63,520 nucleotides of DNA from Gammaproteobacteria bacterium UBA7803 (GCA_002480525.1 DLCH01000004.1:1-63520); one strand, 5' to 3'. Counted from the first letter of the stretch, positions 51,439 through 60,200 are shown. The notes: generated by a model not told the origin, from the letters alone. Numbers and translations are program-made.

Positions 51439-52272
51439 ATGTCGTCATCGTCCATGTCCGCCCGGCTCGAGGAGCTGGTCGCACTGCTGGATCTCGAGCG
51501 CATCGAGCGCAATCTGTTCCGGGCCCGCCATCCGGAGGGACGGACCGGCCGCCTGTACGGCGGGCAGATCATGGCCCAGGCGATGAAGGCCGCCATCGAG
51601 ACCGTCGACGAGGACCGCCGCCCGCACTCACTGCACGGCTATTTCCTGCGCCCGGGCGATCCCGCCGTGCCGGCGCTGATCGACGTGGAGCGCATCCGTG
51701 ACGGCCGCTCGTTCACGACCCGGCGGGTGGTGGTGGTCCAGCACGGCCACGCCATCTTCAACATGGACGTCTCGTTCCAGGTGGCGGAGCCTGGACTCGA
51801 GCATCAGCTCGACATGCCGGCGCTGACGCCGCCGCCCGAACGCAAGATTCCCGAGGCGCTCAAGGAGCCGCCGTTCATCGCCTGGCGGCAGGAGCACAAG
51901 GCGTTGCAGGGGAACGATCCGCATCCGCCGCGTCAGCACATCTGGTTCCGCACCAGCGGCCCGGTGGCGGACGACCCGGTGCTGCACACCTGCCTGCTGG
52001 TCTACGAATCGGACAACGCGCTGCTGTCCACCGGGCGGCTGCCGCACCGGGGGTCCTTCGATCGCGCGCGCCTGCAGATGGCGAGCCTCGATCACGCCAT
52101 GTGGTTCCACCATCCCGCCGTCGAGCGCTGGCGCGCGGACGAGTGGCTGCTCTACGCGCTGGACAGCCCGTCCTCCTCCGCCTCCCGGGGCTACAACCGC
52201 GGTCTGATCTTCACCGAGGATGGCCTGCTGGTGGCCAGCACCATGCAGGAAGGCCTGATGCGTCAGCGCTGA
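51439..52272 (+). CDS. tesB: Acyl-CoA thioesterase II
   Basis: A 277-residue double-hotdog thioesterase. Family blocks are visible in order: GRLYGGQIMAQAMKAAIE (about 36-53), HSLHGYFLRPGDPAVPALIDVE (pieces HSLHGYFLRPG and VPALIDVE), RDGRSFTTRRVVVVQHG, FNMDVSFQ, then WFRTSGPVADDPVLH, SLDHAMWFHHP (catalytic Asp of the Asp-Thr-Gln triad) and FTEDGLLVASTMQEGLMR near the end (Gln). It hydrolyses medium- and long-chain acyl-CoA in the cytoplasm. Full length. The gene is divergent from the MerR gene, and its end overlaps the convergent ygiQ gene by 10 bp within a perfect palindrome, ending Arg-Gln-Arg-stop. Confidence 0.95.
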   Translation: MSSSSMSARLEELVALLDLERIERNLFRARHPEGRTGRLYGGQIMAQAMKAAIETVDEDRRPHSLHGYFLRPGDPAVPALIDVERIRDGRSFTTRRVVVVQHGHAIFNMDVSFQVAEPGLEHQLDMPALTPPPERKIPEALKEPPFIAWRQEHKALQGNDPHPPRQHIWFRTSGPVADDPVLHTCLLVYESDNALLSTGRLPHRGSFDRARLQMASLDHAMWFHHPAVERWRADEWLLYALDSPSSSASRGYNRGLIFTEDGLLVASTMQEGLMRQR

Positions 52273-52274
52273 CG
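52261..52274. repeat. Perfect palindrome holding the stop codons of tesB and ygiQ
   Basis: CGTCAGCGCTGACG is identical on both strands. Each strand reads CGT CAG CGC TGA, so TesB and YgiQ both end Arg-Gln-Arg-stop and the genes overlap by 10 bp (52263-52272). It shares the CAGCGCTGA-like core with the palindrome at 23151-23184. Confidence 0.8.
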
Positions 52275-54749
52275 CCGGGGCTTGCGCTTACCCCCGTAGG
52301 AGCGATCTCCAGATCGCGACGCCTTGCCTGTTCTGTGGGAGCGATCTCCAGATCGCGATGCGTCGCCTGCGATGTGTCGTCCGGTTGCCGTGTTTTTTCG
52401 CGATCTGGAGATCGCTCCTACAGGTCGTGCGCCCGTGTCCTCCGCCTCCGCCCGGGCGTGCTGGGTGCGGAACGGGCGGCGCTGGCCCTCGGGCCGGCCG
52501 CCGGTGCCCTTCGGCTGATAGCTCGGCACCAGGTGGCGTTTGCCGTTGCCGATGAGATCGGCGCGGCCCATGCGGCGCAGGGCGTCACGGAGCAGCGGCC
52601 AGTTGTCGGCGTCGTGGTAGCGCAGAAAGGCCTTGTGCAGGCGGCGCTGCTTCAGCCCCTTGGGCACCACCACCTGCTCGCCGTCCCGGCGCACCTTGCG
52701 CAGCGGGTTGGTGCCGCTGTGGTACATGGCCGTCGCGGTGGCCATGGGGGAGGGCAGGAACGCCTGCACCTGATCCGCCCGGAAGCCGTTGTCCTTCAGC
52801 CACAGGGCGAGCTCGAGCATGTCCTCGTCGGTGGTGCCGGGGTGGGCGGCGATGAAGTAGGGGATCAGGTACTGCTCCTTGCCAGCCTCCTTCGAGTACC
52901 GGTCGAACAGCTCCTTGAACCGGTAGTAGGTCCCCATGCCCGGCTTCATCATCTTCGAGAGCGGCCCTTCGGACAGCGCCTCGGGCGCGATCTTCAGATA
53001 ACCGCCGGTGTGGTGCGCGGCCAGCTCCCGGACGTACTCCGGCGACTCGATGGCCAGGTCGTAGCGCACGCCCGAGGCGATCAGCACCTTCTTGATGCCC
53101 GGCAGCTCCCGGGCCTTCCGATACAGACGGATCAGCGGCGTGTGGTCGGTGTTCAGGTTCGGGCACACGCCCGGGTAGACGCAGGAGGGCCGGCGGCAGG
53201 CGGCCTCGATCTCCCGGCTCTTGCAGGCCAGGCGGTACATGTTGGCGGTGGGGCCGCCGAGGTCGGAGATCACGCCGGTGAAGCCGGGCACCGTGTCGCG
53301 GATGGTCTCGATCTCCCGCAGCACGGACTCCTCGGAGCGGTTCTGGATGATGCGGCCTTCGTGCTCGGTGATGGAGCAGAACGTGCAGCCGCCGAAGCAG
53401 CCCCGCTGGATCGCGATGGAAAACCGGATCATCTCGTAGGCGGGAATGCGCGCGTCGCCGTAGCGCGGATGCGGCCGGCGCGTGTACGGCAACTCGTAGA
53501 GCCCGTCCATCTCCCGGGTGGTGAGCGGAATGGGCGGCGCATTCAGCCACAGCTCCTTGTCGCCGTGGCGCTGCACCAGGGCCCGGGCGTTGCCGGGGTT
53601 GGATTCGGTGTGGAGGATGCGCGAGGCGTGGGCGTAGAGCACCGGGTCGTGCCGGACCTGCTCGTAGGACGGCATCCGGATCACGCTGCGCGCCCGGTCC
53701 GCGGCCTTGACGTCGCCGACGAAGCGCACGACCTGGACGGGGGGTTCGTCGCCTGAATCCCCCACTGTAGGAGCGATCTCCAGATCGCGATTCTGGACCT
53801 GGCCGGGCAGGGATTGCTCCCGCGATGAGGACTGGGTCGGGCCATCGCGATCTGGAGATCGCTCCCACAGGGAATTCTCCGATGGCAGGGTGGCTCCCGG
53901 CTCCATCGCGTACGGATCGGGGTGCGGGTCGACCCGGCCGGGCATGTCCAGGTGGGTGGAATCCACCTCGATCCAGCCGTCGGGCACCCGGTCCCGCAGG
54001 AAGGCGGTGCCGCGGACGTCGGAGATCTGCGTGATCGGCTCGCCGGCGGCCAGGCGGTGGGCGACCTCCGCCAGGGCGCGTTCGGCGTTGCCGTACAGCA
54101 GCAGATCGCCGCGGGCGTCCAGCAGCACGGAGCGGCGCACCTTTTCCTGCCAGTAGTCGAAGTGCGCCACGCGGCGCAGGCTGGCCTCGATGCCGCCGAG
54201 CACCAGCGGCACGTCCTTGAAGGCTTCCCGCAGCCGCTGGGCGTAGACGATCACGCTGCGGTCGGGGCGCCGACCGCCTTCGCCGTGGGGGGTGTAGGCG
54301 TCGTCCCGGCGGACCTTCCGGTCCGACGTGTAGCGGTTGACCATGGAATCCATGTTGCCGGCGGTTACCCCGAAGAACAGCGTGGGGCGGCCCAGCACCT
54401 CGAAATCGGCGGTGTCCTGCCAGTCCGGCTGGGCGATGATGCCGACGCGGAAGCCGTGGGATTCGAGAAAGCGGCCGACGATGGCCATGCCGAAACTGGG
54501 ATGGTCGACGTAGGCGTCGCCGGTCACCAGAATCACGTCGCAGGCATCCCAGCCCAGCAGATCCATCTCCGCGCGGCTCATGGGCAGCACCGGCGCGGGC
54601 GTCAGCTTGTGGGCCCAATGGCGCCGGTAGCCGGACAGCGGGCGGGCGCCGCCGGCGGGCGTGTCGTCCTGTGTTGCTTTTGCCTGGGCCACGGTCAGCG
54701 CTTTACTCTTGGCGGATCGAGCGGGTTGTTCGGGTGCCCGCATGCGCAT
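52263..54749 (-). CDS. ygiQ: YgiQ family radical SAM protein carrying translated REP sequences
   Basis: 828 residues, longer than usual for YgiQ (about 700-760). The N-terminal domain (CDVILVTGDAYVDHPSFGMA), the radical-SAM cluster CX3CX2C (GCFGGCTFCSITEHEG, Cys 451, 455 and 458) and the C-terminal part (FLPSPMATATAMYHSGTNPL, ADLIGNGKRHLVP) are intact. Two stretches come from REP DNA. One is residues about 294-328 (WERSPDRDG ... NRDLEIAPTV) from 53767-53868, between VDPHPDPYAMEPGA and PVQVVRFVGD. The other is residues about 776-818 (VGAISRSRKNT ... SRSGDRSY) from 52296-52421. YgiQ is a widespread radical SAM protein of unknown reaction. The start at 54749 precedes an alternative ATG at 54743. 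Confidence 0.9.
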   Translation of the reverse strand: MRMRAPEQPARSAKSKALTVAQAKATQDDTPAGGARPLSGYRRHWAHKLTPAPVLPMSRAEMDLLGWDACDVILVTGDAYVDHPSFGMAIVGRFLESHGFRVGIIAQPDWQDTADFEVLGRPTLFFGVTAGNMDSMVNRYTSDRKVRRDDAYTPHGEGGRRPDRSVIVYAQRLREAFKDVPLVLGGIEASLRRVAHFDYWQEKVRRSVLLDARGDLLLYGNAERALAEVAHRLAAGEPITQISDVRGTAFLRDRVPDGWIEVDSTHLDMPGRVDPHPDPYAMEPGATLPSENSLWERSPDRDGPTQSSSREQSLPGQVQNRDLEIAPTVGDSGDEPPVQVVRFVGDVKAADRARSVIRMPSYEQVRHDPVLYAHASRILHTESNPGNARALVQRHGDKELWLNAPPIPLTTREMDGLYELPYTRRPHPRYGDARIPAYEMIRFSIAIQRGCFGGCTFCSITEHEGRIIQNRSEESVLREIETIRDTVPGFTGVISDLGGPTANMYRLACKSREIEAACRRPSCVYPGVCPNLNTDHTPLIRLYRKARELPGIKKVLIASGVRYDLAIESPEYVRELAAHHTGGYLKIAPEALSEGPLSKMMKPGMGTYYRFKELFDRYSKEAGKEQYLIPYFIAAHPGTTDEDMLELALWLKDNGFRADQVQAFLPSPMATATAMYHSGTNPLRKVRRDGEQVVVPKGLKQRRLHKAFLRYHDADNWPLLRDALRRMGRADLIGNGKRHLVPSYQPKGTGGRPEGQRRPFRTQHARAEAEDTGARPVGAISRSRKNTATGRHIAGDASRSGDRSHRTGKASRSGDRSYGGKRKPRRQR
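52296..52421. repeat. Three REP copies inside the 3' end of ygiQ
   Basis: Two plus-oriented copies (52296-52319 and 52335-52359, 39 bp apart) face one minus copy (52398-52421). All have the GCGATC-TCCA-GATCGC hairpin. They are open in the ygiQ frame and are read as its C-terminal tail. Confidence 0.93.
53767..53868. repeat. REP pair (REPIN) inserted in the ygiQ coding sequence
   Basis: A plus copy (53767-53791) and a minus copy (53844-53868) in the standard inverted arrangement, 102 bp in all, lie inside ygiQ and keep its frame open. 102 is a multiple of three. The flanking codons join the conserved YgiQ blocks either side. Confidence 0.93.
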
Positions 54750-54788
54750 GGGTCATCGGGCGGTCTTCGAAGCTGGAGCGACAATCGA

Positions 54789-55355
54789 ATGGGGCTGAAT
54801 TCAATCGGAATCACGCAGCGCGCGAGGCGCGGATCATACGCCATTCGGCCGTTGGCGGCACCCGCCCGGCGCGCCGCCCTCGGCATCGCGGCGCTGGTCC
54901 TGCTGCTGACGGGCTGCGCCACACAGCCACGCATGGACGTGGCCCTCGTCGGCCTCGCGCCGGTGGAATCGACCCTGCTGGAACAGCGTCTGCGGGTCGA
55001 CTTCCGGCTGCAGAACTTCAGCGAGCAGGTGGTCCGGGCCACCGGTGTGGAAGTCACCCTCAACGTCAACGGCCAGCGCCTGGCCCGGGGCGTGGACAAC
55101 GGCGCGTTCCAGGTCGACCGCCTCGGCGAAACCCGGGTCAGCGCCGTGGTCAGCACCTCGCTGTTCGACGTGGCGCGCCAACTGCTCACCTTGCAGGATC
55201 GGGAGACTTTCTCCTACGAGCTGACCGGCCGGGTGTATCTGGACGGCTGGCCACGCTCGGTTCCGTTTTCCCGGTCCGGGGAGATCAGCCGCGGGGACCT
55301 CGCCCGGCTGGTCGGCGCCGGGGGCAGGACGCCTCAGCCGCTGCGACTGGATTGA
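54789..55355 (+). CDS. LEA type 2 (WHy-domain) family lipoprotein
   Basis: A 188-residue predicted lipoprotein with lipobox LLLTGC (Cys 43) after a long basic N-terminus, so the true start may be downstream. The mature part is a single beta-sandwich resembling the LEA14/WHy domain (VALVGLAPVESTLLEQRLRV, DFRLQNFSEQVVRATGVEV, LNVNGQRLARGVDN, ELTGRVYLDGWPRSVPFSRSG in parts). Such periplasmic proteins are linked to desiccation or envelope stress, by family only. It is divergent from ygiQ and convergent with the S9 peptidase gene. Confidence 0.82.
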   Translation: MGLNSIGITQRARRGSYAIRPLAAPARRAALGIAALVLLLTGCATQPRMDVALVGLAPVESTLLEQRLRVDFRLQNFSEQVVRATGVEVTLNVNGQRLARGVDNGAFQVDRLGETRVSAVVSTSLFDVARQLLTLQDRETFSYELTGRVYLDGWPRSVPFSRSGEISRGDLARLVGAGGRTPQPLRLD

Positions 55356-55398
55356 GCCCGTCCATGAAGACGGGCGCGTTCCTTCACGCCCGACGCCG

Positions 55399-57399
55399 TC
55401 ACAGATGGCGGTCGAACCACGCCAGGACCTCGCGCGTCAGGCTCAGCATCTGAACCGGATCGTCGATCCGGTGACCCGCCCCGGGAAATTGCACCAGTCG
55501 GGTATCGAGACCGCGTCGGGCCAGGGCGCGATGCAGGGCGAGGCCCTGGGCGGGCGGCACCCGGGCATCGTCGGCGCCGTGCAGGATCAGCAGCGGCGTG
55601 GTGATGGCGTCGGCCCGCCACAGGGGCGACCGTTGCCGGTAGAGGTCCGGGCGTTCCCACAGCGAGCCGTCGAGCCAGTCTTCGACGGCGCCGGGCAGGT
55701 CGGTGGTGTTGGCCAGCGTCGCCAGGTCCGTGATCGGCGCGATGGCGGCGGCGGCCCGGAAGCGGTGGTGATTGGCGACGATCCAGGCGCTCTGGTAGCC
55801 GCCGTAGCTCCAGCCGACGATGCCCAGCCGCTGCGGGTCGGCGATGCCGCTGTCGATCATCGAATCCACGCCGGCCAGCAGATCGGCGGAATCGATGCCG
55901 CCCCAGTCGCCGCGCAGCGCGGCCCGGAACGGGTAGCCGTAACCGCTCGAGCCCCGCGGGTTGGGACGCAGCACGGCGTAGCCGGCATCGGCCAGAGCGG
56001 CGACCGGCGGCAGCCCGTCGAACCCGCTCGGGTAGTCGTCGACGAACGTTCCGGCGGGGCCGCCGTGAATCATCAGCACCAGCGGGTGGCGCGTGCCGTC
56101 GCGGTGGTCCGCGGGCAGGGTGAGCAGGCCTTCCACGGCCGTGTCGTCGGCGCTCTGCCAGGAGACGACGCGGGTGTCGGTGTCCGGCAGCGGGGTGGCA
56201 CGGGCGTTGGCCCGGCTCACGGTCTGCGGTCGGAAGCGGCGGGTGGCGGTCACGGCCGCCTCGGGTGGCGCCTGCGGACCGCTGATCACCATCGCCAGCC
56301 GGGTGCCCGGGGCATTCAGCGTCACCCCGTCGAGCACGCGGGCCCCGTCGTCGAAGCGGCGCGGCGCACCGCCGTCGAGGGGCAGCGTCAGCAGCGCGGT
56401 GGTGGTGCGGTCGATTTCCCGGACCAGCAGCGTTCGATCGGAGATCCAGCCGAGCAGCGAGGGCTGCTGATCCGGTGTGGCCGCCAGCAGCCTGAGGCCG
56501 CTGCCGTCGACGCGGGCCACGCCGACGCGCACCTGGCGGATCCAGCTCGGCGGATAGGCCGTGATCGCAAAAGCGATCCGCTCGCCGTCCGGGGAGAACC
56601 GCGGCGAGAACTCTGCCGCGTTGGACTGCTGAAACGCCCGGACGCTGCCGCTGGCCACCTCGACCAGCGCGACGTCGGCGCTGGTCCAGTCTTCGGGTGC
56701 GGTCCCCCGCACGCGGGTGAAAGCGATGTGTCTGCCGTCCGGCGACCAGTCGAACGCGTTCGCCAGCATGTCACTGCCGACGCTGAAGTCGCCGTCGGTG
56801 AGACGGGTGGGCCGGCCCGCCGGTGCCCCGTCGGCCAGCGGCAGCAGCCACAGGTGCCGGGCGGGCGGCGTTCGATGCCGGTCCGCCGCGTCGCCGGGGA
56901 GATCGGCGGCCGGGGCTTCACGCAGCAGTGCGATGGCGTCGCCCCGGGGCGACCAGCGGAACGCGGTGATGGGGCCGGCGGCCGGTTCGTCCTGCGTGGT
57001 CGGGGCGAGCGGGCGGGGGGCGCCGCCGTCGACCGGCACCGCCATCAGCCGGGTCAGGCCGTCGCTGGACGTCTCCAGCCAGGCGATCCAGGCGCCGTCG
57101 GGGGACCAGCTCGGATCCCGCAGCCCGTGGGCGGGCATGGTGTAGCGGCGGCGCCAGGCTCCGTCCGCCGCTGCCACGTGCAGGGTGGACCGCCAGACCC
57201 CGGATTCGGTATCCAGGTCCGCGCGCTCGACCACGTAGGCGACGCGCTCACCGTCCGGCGATGCTGCGGCGAAGGGCAGGCGCGCCGTCGTCAGTCCGTC
57301 GGCCGGTGTCCAGGCGCTGGCGCCGGCCGGAGCGAGACCACCCAGCAGCAGGAGCAGGATCGGCAGCGCGCGGCCGCGACGTGTTGATGGTTCTGTCAT
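55399..57399 (-). CDS. S9 family peptidase (prolyl oligopeptidase/DPP-like)
   Basis: A 666-residue exported peptidase with a signal peptide (ALPILLLLLGGLAPAGASA). The N-terminal half is a WD40/PD40-like beta-propeller with repeated SPDG motifs (AASPDGERVAYV, SWSPDGAWIAW, DWSPDGRHIAFTR, RFSPDGERIAFA). The C-terminal alpha/beta-hydrolase domain (from about 430) contains LMIHGGPAGTF, RPNPRGSSGYGY, the nucleophile in GWSYGGYQ (Ser about 531), Asp in HGADDARVP and His in GAGHRI. It should cleave short peptides in the periplasm or outside the cell. It is 30 bp downstream of arfB on the same strand. Confidence 0.93.
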   Translation of the reverse strand: MTEPSTRRGRALPILLLLLGGLAPAGASAWTPADGLTTARLPFAAASPDGERVAYVVERADLDTESGVWRSTLHVAAADGAWRRRYTMPAHGLRDPSWSPDGAWIAWLETSSDGLTRLMAVPVDGGAPRPLAPTTQDEPAAGPITAFRWSPRGDAIALLREAPAADLPGDAADRHRTPPARHLWLLPLADGAPAGRPTRLTDGDFSVGSDMLANAFDWSPDGRHIAFTRVRGTAPEDWTSADVALVEVASGSVRAFQQSNAAEFSPRFSPDGERIAFAITAYPPSWIRQVRVGVARVDGSGLRLLAATPDQQPSLLGWISDRTLLVREIDRTTTALLTLPLDGGAPRRFDDGARVLDGVTLNAPGTRLAMVISGPQAPPEAAVTATRRFRPQTVSRANARATPLPDTDTRVVSWQSADDTAVEGLLTLPADHRDGTRHPLVLMIHGGPAGTFVDDYPSGFDGLPPVAALADAGYAVLRPNPRGSSGYGYPFRAALRGDWGGIDSADLLAGVDSMIDSGIADPQRLGIVGWSYGGYQSAWIVANHHRFRAAAAIAPITDLATLANTTDLPGAVEDWLDGSLWERPDLYRQRSPLWRADAITTPLLILHGADDARVPPAQGLALHRALARRGLDTRLVQFPGAGHRIDDPVQMLSLTREVLAWFDRHL

Positions 57400-57429
57400 G
57401 GCATCCGTGTCCGGGGTCGGCCCGTCGAG

Positions 57430-57834
57430 TCAGTCCAGTCTCGGCTTGTCCCTGAGCTTTTTCAGTGCGCCGCGTTGCTTTTTGCGTTCCTCGCGCCGTC
57501 GCTTCTCCGCCAGCGACGGCCGGGTCGGTACCCGCCGTTTGGGCACGTGCCTGGCGCGGGCCAGCAGGGCCTCGAGGCGTTCGAACGCATCCTCCCGGTT
57601 GCGGTGCTGGGAGCGGAAGCGCTCGGCGGAGATGATCAGCTCGCCGCGCTGGGTGATCTGGCCCGGCACCAGCGCCTCGAGCCGGCGCCGGACCGGTTCC
57701 GGCAGGCCTGCGCGGTCGAGGTCGACGCGGAGCTGCACGGCGGTGGCTACCTTGTTGACGTTCTGTCCGCCCGGGCCGCTGGCGCGGACGAACTGCAGAC
57801 TGATGGCGTCCTCTGGAATGTCCGATGCGCTCAT
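57430..57834 (-). CDS. arfB: Alternative ribosome-rescue peptidyl-tRNA hydrolase ArfB
   Basis: A 134-residue release-factor-like protein. The GGQ catalytic motif is in VRASGPGGQNVNKVATAVQL (GGQ 22-24), and the basic C-terminal tail (RRPSLAEKRRREERKKQRG-like, RDKPRLD) is the part that enters the empty mRNA channel of a stalled ribosome. It frees stalled ribosomes by hydrolysing peptidyl-tRNA. Length and motif order match ArfB/YaeJ. The tail places Arg/Lys densely from about residue 95. Confidence 0.95.
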   Translation of the reverse strand: MSASDIPEDAISLQFVRASGPGGQNVNKVATAVQLRVDLDRAGLPEPVRRRLEALVPGQITQRGELIISAERFRSQHRNREDAFERLEALLARARHVPKRRVPTRPSLAEKRRREERKKQRGALKKLRDKPRLD

Positions 57835-57935
57835 GACGTCATCATAATACCGGTCCGGGCATCGGTTGGCTGCCGGCTTGCCGGCCGGGGTGCGCGTGTT
57901 AGCCTGCCGGCATCACGACCAACGGGAGCCCATCG

Positions 57936-59522
57936 GTGCACATCATGTTCTTCTGCCGGCACGTCGCTGCCCTGATCTTCGCGGCCGCGGTCGGTCTGCT
58001 GGCGTCCGCGCCGGCGTCGGCGAACCCCTCGGTCACCGTCGACAACGGAACCCTGGTCGGCCTGACGTCCGACGGGGTGCACGTGTTCAAGGGCGTGCCT
58101 TACGCCACGCCGCCGACGGGCGTGCGGCGCTGGCGGCCGCCGGAGCCCCACGAGGACTGGCACGGGCGGCGTTTCGCCATGAGCTTCGCGCCCGAGTGTC
58201 CGCAGCTTCCCTATCCCGAGGGCTCGTTCTTCGAGCGGGGCATCTCGCCGAGCAGCGAGGACTGCCTGTATCTCAACGTCTGGACCACGTCCCTGGACGA
58301 GAAGGCCCGACGGCCGGTGATGGTGTGGATTCACGGCGGCGGCCTGACCCGGGGCAGCGGCGCGTCACCCTGGTACGACGGCGCGGGGCTGGCGAAGAAG
58401 GGCGTGGTGCTGGTGACGTTCAACTACCGGCTCGGCGCGTTCGGCTACCTGGCGCATCCCGGTCTCAGCGAGGAGTCCGAGCACGGTGCGTCGGGCAACT
58501 ACGGCACGCTGGATCAGATCGCCGTGCTCGAGTGGGTGCGCGACAACATCGCCCGGTTCGGCGGCGATCCCGGCAACGTCACCATCTTCGGTGAGTCGGC
58601 GGGCGCCTGGAGCGTGCATCAGCTCACGGCCTCTCCGCTGGCGGCGGGGCTGTTCCACAAGGCCATCGGCCAGAGCGGCGCCCACGCCTATCCGATCCCG
58701 GAGCTGCGGCAGTCCCGCTTCGGCCTCGAAGCCCACGAGAACAGCGGCCTCGCGCTCGAGGACGCGGCCGGTGTGGATTCACTGGCGGCGCTGCGCGGCC
58801 TGTCGGCGGACCGCGTGCTCGGCGCGTTCGAGCGCATGGACTACCCGACGCTGGCCCGGCCTAACGTCGACGGCTGGGTGTTTCCGGAGCAGATCGCCAC
58901 CGCCTACCGGGAGGGTCGCCAGCATCGGGTGCCGCTGATCCTGGGCTCCAACGCCGACGAGGGCACGACCCTGGCGCTCGGGCGCGCGCCGGAGTCCGCC
59001 GCCGCTTTCGAACGGTCGGTGCGCCAGCGCTTCGGCGCGCTGGCCGAGGGGTTTCTGCAGGTGTACGACCCGTCGACCGATCACGTCGGGGCGTTCCTGG
59101 CGAGCTTCCGGGACGAGACCTTCACCTGGCCGATGCGGTTCTGGGCGCGCCAGGCGGCGGCGGCCGGCCAGGAAGTGTGGCTGTATTACTTCACCCACGA
59201 GCCGCCCGGGGACCGGCAGGACCTGCTGGGTGCCTATCACGCGGCGGAGATCCGCTACGTGTTCGACAACGTCGATACCGGGATGACGGCCTCGGCGACG
59301 GACGAAGCCCTCGCCGACGCCATGTCGGACTTCTGGGTGAGCTTCGCGGCCACGGGCGCTCCGGCGGCCGATGGCGCCCCGGACTGGCCCCGCTACCGGC
59401 GTGATCGCGAGCCCTATCTGATCTTCGGCGGCGACATCGAGGCAGCCGAGGATCTGCTGCCGGACGAGATGGCGTTGTTCGACGAGGCTGCGGCCCGGCG
59501 CTGGGAAGCAGCCCCGGACTGA
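57936..59522 (+). CDS. Type-B carboxylesterase family protein
   Basis: A 528-residue exported esterase (signal peptide about 1-29, FAAAVGLLASAPASA). The family blocks are FKGVPYATPPTGVRRWRPPE, EDCLYLNVWTT, VMVWIHGGGLTRGSG (oxyanion hole), GNYGTLDQIAVLEWVRDNIA, FGESAGAWSVHQL with nucleophile Ser221, SNADEGTTLALG (acid region) and YHAAEIRYVFDN (catalytic His). It hydrolyses carboxylic esters in the periplasm or outside. The GTG at 57936 is preferred because GGGAG lies 7 bp upstream; an ATG at 57945 is the alternative. It is divergent from arfB and convergent with the next gene. Confidence 0.92.
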   Translation: MHIMFFCRHVAALIFAAAVGLLASAPASANPSVTVDNGTLVGLTSDGVHVFKGVPYATPPTGVRRWRPPEPHEDWHGRRFAMSFAPECPQLPYPEGSFFERGISPSSEDCLYLNVWTTSLDEKARRPVMVWIHGGGLTRGSGASPWYDGAGLAKKGVVLVTFNYRLGAFGYLAHPGLSEESEHGASGNYGTLDQIAVLEWVRDNIARFGGDPGNVTIFGESAGAWSVHQLTASPLAAGLFHKAIGQSGAHAYPIPELRQSRFGLEAHENSGLALEDAAGVDSLAALRGLSADRVLGAFERMDYPTLARPNVDGWVFPEQIATAYREGRQHRVPLILGSNADEGTTLALGRAPESAAAFERSVRQRFGALAEGFLQVYDPSTDHVGAFLASFRDETFTWPMRFWARQAAAAGQEVWLYYFTHEPPGDRQDLLGAYHAAEIRYVFDNVDTGMTASATDEALADAMSDFWVSFAATGAPAADGAPDWPRYRRDREPYLIFGGDIEAAEDLLPDEMALFDEAAARRWEAAPD

Positions 59523-59535
59523 CCGCCCGTCCCGC

Positions 59536-60114
59536 TCACTCCCGCCGGCGCACCTGGGTGCTGCGGCTGCTGCCGTCCGCCCGGCGCAGGTGATAGGTCC
59601 CGATGGGGCTGCGGGTGAGCGTCACCCGGTCGCCGGCTTCGATGCCCGTGCGGCGCACCGTCACCTGCTCCCAGAGCTGTCCGTTGTCCAGGCGGAACCA
59701 GCGTCGGCCGGTCATGCCCTGGCCGACCGCGGTCACGTCCACCGTGAGCGCCTCCGGCGCTTCCGGCGGGCGCGCCGGTTCCGGCAGGTGCTCCCGGCCG
59801 AAGGCCCCGGGATCCGCGGGTTGCCCGGATGGCGCGGCGGCGGGCGGTTCGTTCGCGGTGCCGGCGGCTGGGGCCGGTGGCGGCGGGGCTGGCATGTCGG
59901 CAGCGGGCGCGGCCGGCGCCGTCGCTGCCCGGGGGGCAGGGGCGGGCTGTGCGGGTGCCGCCGGTTCGCTTCGTCCGTGCTGCCGGTCGTAGCAGGCGAG
60001 ACGTGCCTCGGCGGATTCAATGGCCGTGCAGTCTTCTGCCCCGGTAGCGGGCCACGCCGCCGCAGCCGACAGCAGTGCGGCGGCCGAGATGCCGATCCTC
60101 AATGCCCCGCGCAT
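59536..60114 (-). CDS. Small secreted Ala/Pro-rich protein with a DCTAI..RLACYD N-terminal motif
   Basis: A 192-residue exported protein (signal peptide about 1-25). The mature start EDCTAIESAEARLACYDRQHG is a short Cys-Cys motif seen at the N-terminus of several periplasmic proteins, including VasI-like ones. An Ala/Pro-rich low-complexity linker (about 50-115) follows, then a small beta-domain (VTAVGQGMTGRRWFRLDNGQ in parts, WEQVTVRRTGIEAGDRVTL, IGTYHLRRADG). No enzyme motif is visible. The promoter region upstream is shared with the large receptor gene. Confidence 0.7.
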   Translation of the reverse strand: MRGALRIGISAAALLSAAAAWPATGAEDCTAIESAEARLACYDRQHGRSEPAAPAQPAPAPRAATAPAAPAADMPAPPPPAPAAGTANEPPAAAPSGQPADPGAFGREHLPEPARPPEAPEALTVDVTAVGQGMTGRRWFRLDNGQLWEQVTVRRTGIEAGDRVTLTRSPIGTYHLRRADGSSRSTQVRRRE

Positions 60115-60200
60115 CGTGTCCTCCCCCTCGATTGGCCGTCCGGGATCAGTCTGCCGGCTCGCGTTGGGCGGCAGACGTCCAACCGGTCAAGCTAACAGCG

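Noticed and set aside
53922..55355. Long plus-strand frame leading into the LEA lipoprotein
   Set aside because: The first about 290 codons are antisense to ygiQ; the lipoprotein signal begins after the ATG at 54789.
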